A DNA stretch of 64,000 nucleotides from Chlorops oryzae (taxonomy: Eukaryota; Arthropoda; Insecta; Diptera; Chloropidae): the NCBI GenBank assembly GCA_020466095.1, contig CM035808.1, positions 4,952,688 through 5,016,687 on the forward strand, in the 5' to 3' direction. The notes beneath the pieces are model-generated. The model was not told the DNA's origin and did not search any database. It saw only the letters and a program-made list of their open reading frames with translations. This document shows, piece after piece, positions 45,894-59,156 of the stretch. Every line of letters starts with the position of its first letter. Position 1 is the first letter of the stretch. Made by a program: the position numbers and the translations under genes.

Positions 45894-48800
45894 ATTGAGG
45901 AACAAATCATAAACTAGACGTGACCTTGAAAACCCCATTGACCATATTAAGATTTATTGTAACTAAAATAAAATAATGGCCAGTTTAATTACTTTCATTT
46001 CAATGGGTCTTCCTATGTTTGCTTTGACAGTGCATAAAATATTCTAAGGTCTCGATATTTTATTTTTTTCACCCCTTCAACGATTCAAAATAGGACAAAG
46101 AAGCTTGTTGTTTGTAGAAACATTCCTTATTTCAAAATCGGATAGAAAACTGTAGATTTTTTTTTAGCCTAATTGAATCATTAAGTATAAAACTCATACT
46201 TTTCCGGTCAGTTTGATGGAGAACTTTCTTCTGACCGGCACGTGTTGTCCAGAAATATTACGCGTGATATTTTTCATTAGTTTGTTTTTCTCTTCGCGGT
46301 GTGGGTATAACTCTGTCTGAAGTCTATTGACAATGGACACGTGCTCACATATATGCATATTTTTAAACAAAAATGTTAAAATAATTATGTTTTTCCAGTT
46401 CTCAACTATAATAAGAACAATTTATTACGTTTAATAAATTAAAAGAATTTAATACGAACCAAACTCCAAGTAGATACATAGGTACTCAAAACGTTCCACT
46501 TAAATTTCGAAATCATTAGAATTGAGGAATATACCAGCGGTGTGTTTAAACAATTAAAGAAAAAGTCGTTTTTTTGATTATAGTTCATTACATTTTTGTA
46601 ATTCCATGAAGGACATTTATCGTGAGCTTCCCTGCATCTTGAGCATTGCTGTCATAAAATTTTATAGCGTATGAAATTCTGTGCTGCATCTCATTAAGCT
46701 TGACGGCATTGCATTTGAGTCCTTGGGATAAGCAAAGCATACAGTACCCACAACGATTTCAAAGCCGGATTAAGAACTTCTAAAGTAGAAGAGTTAAGTG
46801 TTTATCTCAAGCAAAAAACGAGGAGCATACAAAAGAAAGTATGTGCATTAAAAGGTCCTTGTCTTGCTGGATCAACGTCGCATCCTCATCTCTTGCTACG
46901 ACACAAATACTTCAAACTTGATGACAAAAGTTTATGTTACCTACAGAACTCCAAATTTTTGTTTAATGACTCGTTTCAGTGTGATTTTGACTACACTTTT
47001 TAAAAGTTTTCTTTCCTTAAATGAGACTCGATTCATTGATCCATCCTGAATCAAGAACATTTTTGTTTTTGGTTCATAGTTTAATTTCATTTGAATTCAT
47101 TTGATTTTCGGAGAAAAGTCCAAAATAATTTTATGTCTTTGATTTAAATACTATTCAAAAAATAAAAAAATACCATGCGTGATATTTAAATCCTCCTAGT
47201 TACAAGGACGAAGCTCAAGAATTTCCGAAACGCAAACAAGATTGTGTATCCTCTGCGGTTCTCTGTTCCGAATTCTATTTCAGTTACAGTGATGTAGAAA
47301 TGGATGCCAGAGAAAAGTAAAAAGGATGCCATTTAGATTGTTTTTGTCGGATGCTCATTCACACAGAATCCGCACGTGACCAACCAAAAAAAGAAAATGC
47401 TTTGCCTTTGTTGTGGGACAGGATATCCGGTCCTGCTTACTTGTTGTTGAAAACTTTGTCTCCGCTTGATAAAAGAGGATTAAATGGAAATGTTGACGCG
47501 AAGCTAATTCGGTCGTTTATAATACCCTTTCAGACAGTCTAAGTGGTCTTTCTAATTTCGAAAATTTCAATTTTTATTACTTAAGTACTTGTGTGCGAGA
47601 GTTCAAACAAAGAAAATCATCGACGCGAAACGCCTTTCGGCTTTGGGGGGATGTGAAACTCATGTCTCCTAAAAAAGTATTATCCTTATTCTCTTTTGTG
47701 TGGGATACTTTAAGGAGTTGTTGGAATTTAATTAATGGAAATGTTTTTATTGTTGCTTGTACATATTCCAATAGAAATTCAAAATTATACTTAGCTCGAT
47801 TGATGAGTAATTTAAATATATCTTAAATTGTTCTAACTTCACAGTAAAATTCACTCCACTCAAATAATGCTTGAGGCCATTTATTTCCTTTTACGTTTAT
47901 TTCGACAAAATTTTCTCCGAAGCAAATGCATTCAAGATCTGCGTGGTTAGATGGACATAAAAAATTTGCAATATTCAATTCAATTAAAATAAATAATTGT
48001 GCAAAATATATCAATAAATTAGACAGAAAGTAATGAACTGATGTCGACCAAAAATTTCACCATTAAACTGTAGAAAGTCTATCTTATTAAATGATAAAAC
48101 GACATTAATTGGAAATCCTACCAAGAGGAGAAGATATCGTAAAAGGCAAATGGCAATGACCTTAGGTTGTAGCCTGAAAAAAAAAAGAAAAAACACACCA
48201 AATTTTCAGAATGGCACTCATATTTTATGATATTTTCTAATGCTTCAAGAAAATTTTGCGTAGGCATTATTTGCGGTTTTTGATGGGACGCCCCAAAGAA
48301 GAATATCGTGGAATAGAAGCACAGCTTTAATGGTTATTGCTAATTTGTGAAATTTACACATGAACAAGATTTAAGGAGGGCATTAAAGATGGAAGCATTT
48401 CAATATTAAAATTCTTTTTCTGCTTAAGAATTAAACTCTTGTCGTATAGTTCTTATAGGAGATTTTTTTCAGCCAACTTTAGAATTTGATAAAAAAAAAT
48501 AACATTCTTCTTAAAATTTGCCATTAATACAAAAAATCTTTTTGCCTCATCCTTGTCAGAAACGAAGGATGAAATGCATTAAAGTAAACTGGAATATTTG
48601 AGCTTATATAAATATCGAAATATTATGTGATATTTTTAGGGTTTAATGAAGTGCGGCTTGTTGATAAACTCCTCGAATATTGAGTAAGAGATAAGCGTGA
48701 ATGTTGTAAACAACCGCAATGTTCTTGCTTGGTTGCATGTGTTGGATTGAATCGAGTTAATTGCAGGCATGTGCTTAACATGAATATTCTTGCTCCAATG

Positions 48801-49327
48801 ATCACTGCAAGCAAGCGAAAATTAATTTAAGCCCATCCTATTTCCACTCAATAGACCTGCGATATCTGAACATAATTGCAGATTTATTGACTCTGTTTAA
48901 CTCGATTAGTAAAACCTACAAAATCCATGTATGTATGGATGTTGAACTTTGCATAGTAGTTGAGTGTCATACAATGAAAAGGTAATGGCATTGGATTCTA
49001 GTTGGGAGGAGTCCATCACAGTTTAAGGAGAAATCATGTCAGCAATTGAGATAACAATTATGCAAATACCTATACCAAAATTACCGCTGCTATTGTACTG
49101 TGGAAGGCTCTTCAGTGGCGGGCACAAGAACCGAATGCAACGAACAAAAGCCTTTTGTTCTGAGACAACGTCAAATAGATCGGAATATGGCAGAACCTTG
49201 CGAGATGAGAAGTTTGTGGTATTTACATATGACTTCGAAGGATTTGGAAACGAGAATATATCTCTATTCTATTCAGCCAAGGAACAAATGTTTGCCTTAG
49301 TTATTTGTTATTATTATAGAGTAGATA

Positions 49328-49706
49328 CCCTGTAGGAAATGTCAATAGTGAATCTATACTCTTTTTCTACTGACCGCGTCAACGTCACTACTGACCAGTT
49401 ATACCCGCCCCAAGCCTTTGCCTATTGACATTTTATTATTGAGTGGACATTGCATGTCAACAATTGACCGAAGAAATATTGACGAGCTATTGACAAGGTA
49501 CTATTATGTAGACAAAAGGAGTACTCTTTCGTTTTTATAAGGAGACACGTTGTTGACATAGTCAATAAAGATGAACTGTACCTCTTGACAGTACAGTTTC
49601 TCTAATGACACCGCCTATAATAACTGTTGACGTTGGAACTAGTTCTCTTGTCTATATTGACGTCAATATAGACATGGGGCCATATGGCGACAGGCTTCCT
49701 GCAGGG
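49328..49706. mobile_element. TA-flanked MITE with TGACGTCA palindrome, copy 2
   Basis: A 379-bp relative of 45255-45618, with ends CCCTGTAGGAAATG and the inverse of CCCTGCAGGAAGCC between TA. The 26-bp palindrome (49649-49674) is identical to that of copy 1, although the copies differ at many other bases and by small indels. Confidence 0.82.
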
Positions 49707-50687
49707 TATTTTTAGCTCTAGTATGTATGTTACCGTTTCGTAACGCTGTGTTACTAGTATAATCCTGAGAGGCATGAATACTGTGTTACTAATATTCCTG
49801 TGGGAAACATGAATACACAAGCTATGCCTTCAAGAAATGCCGATTAAAATAATGTTCACACCTGATATACCTATACTATTATAAACAAAGAATTTTAAAA
49901 ATTGTCTGCCATTTCTGAGGTACCTTGTCAACGATGCCAATTGAAGGTCAAGGCAGTACAGTGAACTCCCTCTTAAGTAGACACCTACGGGATTGAAAAA
50001 ATGTTCGTTTTATAGGAGTATAGTCACTGTATAGCCAAGCAAACATATATAAGAGAGAACGACAGACATGGCCAAATCAAAAATCGGCTCCCTGACCACT
50101 TTAAAGTTTCGTGTGGTCAATCTGGAATATTTTTGAGCCTTAAGTCGTATGAACTAAGGAAGTTTACGATCGGAAAGGTTTTCTATTAATTCAATTAATA
50201 CTCGATATGATTGCCTGAGATTTCTTTAGCAACCAATTTAGCTCCCCTTCTCAAATAATAAATGGGAAGTTTTAGTTAAGTGCTCCCATAACGACAGTAA
50301 CGCTTGATGTAATAATTTATCTGACGAGACCCAACACAGCAGACCCACGCGCAAACAAGTATAAAAAACCTTGAAGATTTCTATGGATTGTTGCTAGATG
50401 CATTTTGACTTGCATACAAACTGAATATATTTCTCAAATAGAAGAAGTGATAGAATAATAACCGAACCAAACCATCAGGTTGTTTTAAAGAATTATCCGT
50501 AGATTCGACTCTTTGCCGGTTGATTAAGAATTGACTTCCATCGCGAATTCTTTTGAAGCTGGCACGGAACCGATATAACGTGAGAGCAGTGCTGGTTTGA
50601 CAATTGTAGCGCGAATGCTTTGAATCCTCTAAAGGCATCCTGCAATCGATATCTTATTTCGCATAAATTGATAACGAAAACGATTTT

Positions 50688-53508
50688 TTATCGGTTTGAT
50701 CTTTCGTTTTGCAATTTTCTTTTTAAAGCGTCCCGTTGATCTGCATCGTCTTCATCGTCATCGGATAATGTGCGATATCTCAACGAGAAAGGAACTAAAT
50801 TGGGTTGATTCTCTTTGCATCTGCATGACCGTGGACATCCGTGCGTTGGGTCAATATAAGCTAAAGGAACCATAACCCTTCGCATTGTTCCAGTGTTTTG
50901 TTGTCTAATACCGTCTTCTGTTGTTGTTCTGGAATTCGCGCTTCGATCCATTCCAAATGGCAGTGTTTCATTGTCTAGTTTCGATTCATCGTCGAAATCT
51001 CGTTGAGATATATCATCGACGTATTCATCACGTACGCTACGAGACTGAAGTCTTTGAAGCCTCGAAGCTTTTCTTCTGCTGGTATTATACCCACTACGTT
51101 CCATATCAGTTGGTGGCGTTTCATCGTCTAGTCGAAAATCAGTACTACGGTGCTCAGTCCTTGAAAGATCCATTGCAGATGGTTCAGATATATCTTGAAT
51201 ATTTTCCTGCGAAGTATTAATTCGTTTCCTTGGAGATCGAGCTGTCCTGGTCGATGTGGCGATCGATTTATATTCTACTTCCATATTTCGAACTTTTTGC
51301 CGTAAGTCTTCTGAGTTTGTATATTTGCGACGATTTCCTGTATTATAAGCATTGTCTTCAGAAGTCCGTATTCCGCGGTTATATTCTGTAGGTATAAAGA
51401 TTTCTGCCAACAATTGGGGAGCTTTCTTTTGTGCTTCTGAGTTCTGAAATTTTGAGCCGGAAGTAGAACATTTTTCTTTACATTCACGTCTACACTTTGC
51501 ATCACACTGTTGTTGTCCAGAACGAGAATAAGAACGCATTGAAGTTGATGAATTATAGAGCTCAATCGATATGTTATCGATTTCTTCATCCAAATTTTCA
51601 TGGTCATACTTTGTAGACGACAAAATAGGTCTGCGGGTTTTTCTTCGATCATCTTCTTTTATTCTGGAACTTGCGCTACGGAACTCCATTCCGAATGGAG
51701 GTGTTTCATTGTCGAGTTTCGATTCGTCGTCAAAATCTGGTTGAGATATTTCATCGATATATTCATGACGAGCACTGCGAGACTGTTCGGCATCAAATCT
51801 TTGGAGCTTCGAACCTTTTCTACTTATAGTACTATACTCAATACGTTCCATTTCTGTTGGTGGTGTTTCATCGTCTAATCTGAATCCGTTACTTCGGGAT
51901 TCAATTTTAGAATAACCCATTGCAGAGGGTTCAGAAATATTTTGAATATTTTCTTCAACTATTCGATTCCTTGAAGATCTATCTGTTCTCGTTGACGTGG
52001 CGATCGATTTGGATTTTGCCTCTACGTTTTGAGCTCTTTCATCCAAGTCAATATCTCTGGAGCTTTCTAAAGATGCAATTCTTAGAGACCCATGTTTCCT
52101 CGAAAGTTTTCTTTATCTTCCAAAGAATTCAATTGTTTTTTTGACGATCTTTCTTTTCTTGTCGAGGTGGCAATAGATTTGTATTGCTCTTCATTTAAGG
52201 AGTCATATTCGATTTCTGATAAGACTTTAGAATCTTTCGTTTGTACTTCAATGCTTCGAAATTTTGTTGGCGATCGACAACACTTTTCTTCACATTCACG
52301 TCTACATTTTGGATCATAATGGTATCGTGCGCGAGAATGAGCTCTCATTGAAGTAGATGAGCTATAGAGCTGTATTGATATGTTATCAATTTCTTCATTA
52401 ATATTTTCATTATCATATTTTGTAGAAGATAGAAATGCCCGATTGCCTGGTGATGGTCTTCTATGTAATCCGGAGTTTGACATCAGCGAACGATTTGTGA
52501 AGCCTTCAGGGGGAGTTATATCAATCAATTCGGAAACGTCTCTTCCCAATACAAAGACATTAATTCTTTCGTGGCGATCAGTTCCCTTTCTAGTATTATT
52601 ATTTCCGCGATCATCCCGTTGAGACGTATTTGGTTTCTTCATAAAATTTTGACAAACATTTGAACATATTTGTGGAGCTACACAACAGTTATTGCTGTTG
52701 CAAGGTCCTGGCATGACTTGACAGCAAATCTGACTTTGACTATACGCCAAATACCTGCGAGGAGCTGATAAATTATGAAGGCTAGCTTCAGAAGTATCTG
52801 AGCTATCGCTACTACTTCGATGGTTTGATCTCTTTGAATGAAGATGTCTTCCTTGGTCATTTTCTCGGTTTTCCAGACTCCCTCGATTTGGACGTTGAAA
52901 ATTTCGTTGATCAAAGCTGTGATCTTGACTCTCCCTATGCATTTCTTTGCTTTTTGCTTGATCTGTGTTGCATTTTTTAAATGTATGAATATTTGTTACG
53001 ATTAGACCATCCGGTGAAAAATTCGTTTCGTTCAATAACAGTCTCCTTGATGCGGTTGCATCCGTTATCACATATTTTTGCAGACATCATGCGTTCCTTG
53101 TTTCGAGTACCCAACCATGCTTCTTGGTTGATATCGCTTAGTGGTATAACTTTAAAATTTTCTTCTTTCAAAATAATGCACGCATTAGCACACTTTATTA
53201 TATCTCCTTCCTCTGGAGACTCTTGCATTCTCTGTTTTTTACTATTAAATCTTTTGAGGGCGTCTTCGTAGCTCTGATCGTTGTATTCGTAAAATTCATT
53301 TTGTTGGTTGTTGTCGCACTTAAATTGCTTTGTCGCGGTATGCCTCTAATACGACTTAATGTATTCCTTAGAAAACCTCTGGAGGAGTGCTTATTCAGTT
53401 TATTTTGTGGAGGAGAACTTTCTGCTTCCCTAAATAAAAATATGAAAGTATCAATAAATTTTTTATTGGTATTTCTTTCAATGTGTCAACTTACTTTGAT
53501 TGGTCCAT
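50688..53508 (-). CDS. Unrecognised Ser/Arg-rich repeat protein, frame broken three times
   Basis: I do not recognise this gene. A 14-nt first coding exon (53508-53495, MDQSK) and a 65-bp GT..AG intron (53494-53430) lead into a long exon ending at 50688, about 900 residues in all. The frame changes within 53199-53345, 52980-53086 and 52085-52115, with long open frames (83, 329 and 452 codons) between. Visible parts: a Cys cluster (NNCCVAPQICSNVC); block alpha with SSTKYD, EEIDNISI and CRREC.EKC, twice; block beta with KSIATSTR, ISEPSAM, DDETPP and DFDDESKLDNET, two full and one partial; a tail with GCPRSCRCKE and an acidic run. No membrane segment or enzyme motif is visible. It may be a recent pseudogene, or a real gene with base-call indels. 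Confidence 0.6.
50895..52420 (-). repeat. Internal coding repeats of the unrecognised minus-strand gene
   Basis: Two block types alternate along the protein in the order alpha, partial beta, beta, alpha, beta. Alpha (about 60 residues) carries STKYDxEN, EEIDNISI, SSTSMR and CRREC. Beta (about 125 residues) carries SIATSTR, ENIQ, SEPSAM, DDETPP, RDEY or RHEY, and DDESKLDNET. Copies are clearly alike at protein level but diverged, so the duplications are old relative to the frameshifts. Confidence 0.7.
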
Positions 53509-56500
53509 AATCGAATCATCTTTATTTGAATGGCGCTTACTAATTACAAAAAAAAAAAAAAGAAAAAGAAAAGGAGTCAAGTCCTATGAGGGAAATCGCA
53601 AAAACTCACCTCATTGTTAAAATGCAAAGTCGCGATTCTCTTCTTTTTTTTAGTTTTTATGTTTTCTTTATTAATTTTTTTAAATTATATTAAATTATTT
53701 CATGTTGTAGAGACTTTGTAAGAGTCATTTATTGGTGCTAAAACAGAACTAAAGCGACAAAAAAGGATAGATAAATTTGGAATTTTTAGAAGTTCAAATC
53801 AATCCAGAATCGTTTAGGCGTTTGAGATTAAGAATTCCAAGTCAATGAGAACAAGATCATGTTTCTGTTCAAAGAATAGAAGAAACTTTCCTACATTAAA
53901 ATGACAGTGCAGTAATGTCAGTAAGTCCTACACCCTATTGGAGCTTGTGTAAAGCTTTTGTATTATTACATCTTATAGAAGCGCGCATGACTCAAACTAA
54001 GAAATTCCTGGAAACCTTGCAGCCAAATGAAAAACGCTTCAAAAAAGATTGAGGAGAGTGGTTCACATTTTATTTCATTTTTATAAAGAAATAATATAGA
54101 AATCTGGTTATCAAAGGAATCTCTTATCAGGCTTTTTCATCGGAAGCTTTTCGCGGTTGACATTCAAATCTCTTACGAGATAGGTCGGATTTATTTAGAA
54201 GATATCATTGGCAAAATGAAGCATCTAAGGCTCCAGAATGTGTTGATGAAACATAAATACTTGCTATATACGTTCCGAGAAAGTGATTTAGCTAAGAGGA
54301 ATTGGATTTACCATGAGTCAATGCTTCCAAGAGCTTGCAGAAACCGCTTTTGTTGGGAATGTTTCGCTAGAATCAACGTGGTCTTAAACTGATGAACTAA
54401 AATTAAGTAGAAGTCCTTTCTATTTCTTGAAAACGACACAATAAACACTCCGCTCAGTCTGCCTCAAAGATATTTTCGAACCTTTCATCAACTCACTATC
54501 CCTGCCCAATCATGCAATGTTCGGAATTCGATGTCCAACTTGAATTCAATCGAAGATGATGACCAAGAATGCACATTTTATTTCGAAGAAAGCTTCCCAC
54601 ACGCTGTTGCCTTTGATGGGTCATAATAAAGCCACCCGTGGTTTTCACACCCCACACACGTTCACGGAATTAGTCAGGACACGAGCATACGTAAACATTT
54701 TCAACAAAGGATCTATAAAACACTGCAATCTAAACTGATTCGTTTTCTAGGAAATATCACCTGACGAGAGAGTACAAAGCAGCACAAAAAATCTGTGGAT
54801 GTCCCCTAGATGAGCAAAAAATCATCCAATTTTTATCATTTTCTTTAGACCTCTTTAAAAGTTTTTCATTGACTATACATAATTTCTTATTTTAGTGACA
54901 GTACAAAATCACTTTAAGCTATCCTTTTTTCGTTTTATTGCTTTATTGCATGGTTATATTCCAATGTCCAATTCGTCGGTCTACCCTATTTACTATCTAG
55001 TTATGTCCAGCACTTCAAGTCAGACATAACTATAAAGTAGGGTATTTTTAAACCTGTCACATTTCAACTGCCAAAATAGAAACGGAACGTCATGAATTTC
55101 CAATTTCTTTGAACCATACAATATCCACATAGCTTTTATGCAAATAGAGCAGGACGAAGGAATCTCTAAACCAAATGCCAACATATATCGAGTAACTTTC
55201 CAATGACAAGGAATTCAATGGAAATCTGAAATTCTTTTTAGAAAAATCTCAACAGATTCTTTGAGTCGAACAGATTCAGATTCAGGAAAAAACCCAACAG
55301 AAATCGCTAAGGATGTGGCCGTTTTAATTTGACAAATATAAAATGTTTTCCCACCCACTTCGTTGTCCACGAACTGAATTAATTTGTCTAAAAATAAAAT
55401 TTGAAAAATGTTGTCCTTGAAAATTCGTTCTTTTTCTATGAAAGATTGTTAAGTTATTTGCCGAGTCATTAAACAATTCTTACAGCCAGAAATGACTTCT
55501 AGGGGTTTTGTCGTATTTATTATATAAAATTTATTTTATGATAGAAAAATAAACAGGACGAAAAATCGAGGAAAAGGGTAAAGAAATAAATTATTCTCGA
55601 TTTCTTTTTTGGAACATTCATTTCAATAACACAACTGGCTGTCCTTTTGGCCCAACGTTATTCCTCTCATTTAAGAAATAAGGAACATTCCGAAGGAACT
55701 TTCAATAGAAGAATTTATTCAATGGCTTAATTCACTCCAGAATTAGTGCGGTTCCGTGAAGTCCCTGCTTTTTGAATGAATTTTTTCGCTCGAAAGGAAA
55801 CCATTCTGGCCAAAATAAAACAGATTGACTTAATTGAATGGAAAATGACCGGCCATCAGAAATTCAATGAGCACTTTTTGTTAATAATGCAAGCAATCAG
55901 TTTATTTCAATATGTGCTTGAAAATAAATTTCGTGAAAATTTGTGGAAATTTCTGCTGCCAAATAAATTTAAATAAATTACGAAATTGGAGGTTCGTAAT
56001 TAATTTAAGCTTTCCCTTCACTTTTTCAAATGTTCACTTCCGTTTCGCACTTAATGAACTATATTGTTGAGGGATGAGAAGCATTTTTCACATTTAAATT
56101 AAAAGCTCCGATTTCGCTGTGAGCTTAATTGAGTAAATGAAATTCAGTGAATTTGAGGTTTTTATACTTGCGATATTCAAATTGTGATTTTCAGTGGGAA
56201 ATTGAAAATCAAATTTCGCTGAAATGCATACTCTGAATAATTCAAAAGGGCTTGATTTAACGTAACTTCTATTTATATTTATGAGTCAGTTGATTCATTC
56301 ATTCATATTGAATTCAAATGCAAGGATATTTTTTATAGAATTATTAAATGAAATTACGTTTAATGGAAACTAACTTTAAAAATAGAAGCTTGCAGGAACA
56401 CATTGAGGACTCAGAAATGCAAAGGGGAAAATAGTAAAAAAATCATTCTGAAAACCATTTTAGAAAAATTCCCTGTGTTAGGCTAGATTTTCAGTATAAT

Positions 56501-59156
56501 TTATCCTTATTTTATGAAAAAAATTATCCACTGAAAAGGGTACCGGAACCTTAGATGACATTTTGCTCCTTCTAAGAAGGAAATTTTCTGTTTAACAAAT
56601 GGCTCGAGAAATCGCTGATAGCATTTTAACCAGAGAACAAAAAGCAATTGTCCCAAAAAAACACTTCATAAATCTTAACATGCACCTGACATTCCAGAAA
56701 TCTGGGCTTGATTAAAAATCGTTTTTCCTTAAAAACATTTAACCCGTTAAAAACGGCAAAACCGCTCACACCACTTTTGAATAATTGCCATGATTTTCAG
56801 CCGACTTTACAAGGTGAGTAATTAAAAAAAAAAACAATAATAATAATTCAGACAGTATTTCTTCCACCACACCAACCAACTTCACCAACCAAAGTATTCG
56901 ATGACAAACGACAACAAAAGACTTCGCCATGAAATGAACTCAACCGTAGCCACAAATTATCTAACCTTTCTCATTTCCTACAAACACATTTTCCCTACAA
57001 AAGTGAAAAGGTCGATAAATCAAACTGATTTCTGCGACACAAGACTTGAAAAGAAGTAAATTAAAGGAAACCCAACGTTTCTTGAGCCGGAAAAGCTATG
57101 CCTGGAATGATAATTTTTTCTGGAAAATTGAACTCATTTAAAAGGGTCTAAAGCGTGCGCTTAAAAGTGAAACTCCGAAAACTTTCTTCAATCTGTATTC
57201 TATGGTCTGCGACCAACTAACTCTACTGTTGATATGGTGACACTTTTTACACATATGTGGATGAAACTTTGCTATTCGTGATCCATCCTTGTGTTTATAT
57301 TCATTAAAATAGCGTGCTACATGCGACTAAAGGATTCAAATGCCGTGCGTGCAAAAATGATTTGGGACATTAGGCAAGCATAAAGAAGGCATTTTTTTCA
57401 AGATTTTATCTAAAGGATCATTTTTTCTCTACTAAACTGCCTCAAATTTTCTGTGACAGAGAATTCACCACCGATTGTTTTTATGTTTATAAAACCATGA
57501 AATAGGGTGATGGAAAAATTAAAGTTTTTGTTCTTAAGAAAGAGGAGCTAATTTGACACAAATGATGGAAACCTTTTTAGAAATTTTTTAAAGGATTTTG
57601 TTTTTAAGCATTCATTTTTGTTTAAGCACAGCCCAATGGGTCTATCTTCATTTTAGACATCATAGTTTCTAATCTATTGCAGTTCTTTAAAGTTAAATCC
57701 ATTGTGGTTCCTTTCTGGATTACCAGCACAAAAAAAAAAAAAAAAAAAAACATGCAGCCCGATTCTGAATATTTCCGAGGAACAAATTCCCGGGGAATTT
57801 ACTTTTCTCGAGAGTAAAATTCTTCTTTTTTAAATATTTGCGGGGAGAAATTTGATGGGAAATGGTTATTTGACCGATGCCCATAATTTTCCTTACCATA
57901 TCTATTTAAAAAAGCAGAATTTTAGTCTCGAGAAAAATAGATTCCCCGGGAATATTCAGAATCGGATTGATACTGTTTGAAATCATTCAACTTCATTATT
58001 AAATCAACAAGGAAATGTATACCTAATCCTTCTTAGTAAAAATTTTGAGATTTACAAAGAAAATACTTCGAATTTCGGAGTCCGAAATGAGTCAGAAATT
58101 TTTACGATATATAACGCTCAGAAACATGAGTCCTAAATGAGTCTGAAACATGAAGAAGAAAAATATATCTATGTAGAAATTTCAAATGAGCTCAATATCA
58201 GGGCTCTACTTGAAATGGAGACTCATAAAGGCTCCCAGTGTTTTCTAGGTTGAAATTAAAATTTTTCTACATAAAAAAGAGGAAAAAAGTATTCAATTCT
58301 TTCAATCGAATCTTTAAAGGAAAATAAGTTGCGAGAAGAACATACAAATTTACCAAAATATTAGCTACGAAAATTGTTTGTGTCTCAATATTTCATGAAA
58401 AAGTTGCAATTGTCTAATCTTCTTTGCTGCTAAAATCCTATATTTTCATAAAGATTGTACGAATTCTTTCGGAATAAGAAACCGTAAGCTTGAGAAGAAC
58501 TTTGCAAACTATTCTCAACTCGTGAAAAATGTGTTTTATCCTGCATGCATTCACTTAAAAGTGTATAAACACATTTAAACTTTTCAATGGAACTCTGAAG
58601 TGCATGAAAACGTGGCAATCATATATGTTTTCCAAAAAAAAAAGAAAAAAAAGGAAAAGAAGAAATGGAAGAAAGCAATTTCAAGCTCTCACACGCACGA
58701 TTTTCCTCTTAAGTTGCAGTAGCTCTTCAAAAAGTGCTACGACCGAAGAGTGCAATGATTGCCATAAGTGAAACTAAGTAGTTGTATGTATATCCATAGT
58801 AACGATGCCAATCGCACTGTCATGTTGCGCATTAAATAAACCCGGGACAAATGCGACATTGTACAATGCTCTTTTTTTCAATATCAATTGAGAAAATATT
58901 TCTTTTTATTTAACAAGATTGGTTTACGCATGTTTTCATGTGTATGGACTAGACTGTTTTTTTAAATCCATCAAAGGAAATTTTCCTGGCCGATTTGAAA
59001 CAAAATCCTTAACCGCAGTGGGTTTTGTGCAGATTTTTATTATTTTAACATCCTGAGAAAATACTAAAAATTATCCATAACAATTAAGAAGACTTAATAC
59101 AGAAAAACTTTTGAATGAGATGCTAATAGAGAACATTGATTTTTGTTACCTTTTGA
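53509..59156. other. Non-coding stretch
   Basis: No supported gene. The left end should hold the 5' UTR and promoter of the minus-strand gene at 50688-53508, but no start can be placed. A small inverted repeat with TACCCTA ends lies at about 54981-55049, and a MITE lies at 57759-57965. Confidence 0.55.
57759..57965. mobile_element. 207-bp MITE, CCGATTCTGAATATTCC ends
   Basis: The left end CCGATTCTGAATATTTCC is matched by an inverted GGAATATTCAGAATCGG on the right. Inner inverted blocks include TCTCGAGA and CCCGGGGAAT. A 20-bp poly(A) run lies just before it. Target duplication not resolved. Confidence 0.7.

Larger units (their letters stand above)
43171..50687. other. Non-coding stretch with several MITEs
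   Basis: No supported gene. Short open frames lack motifs, splice context or relatives I know. Five small mobile or foldback elements are listed separately. Confidence 0.55.

Noticed and set aside
49036..49335. 99-codon open frame upstream of a MITE
   Set aside because: Reads into the MITE end, has an overlapping alternative frame and no recognised motif.
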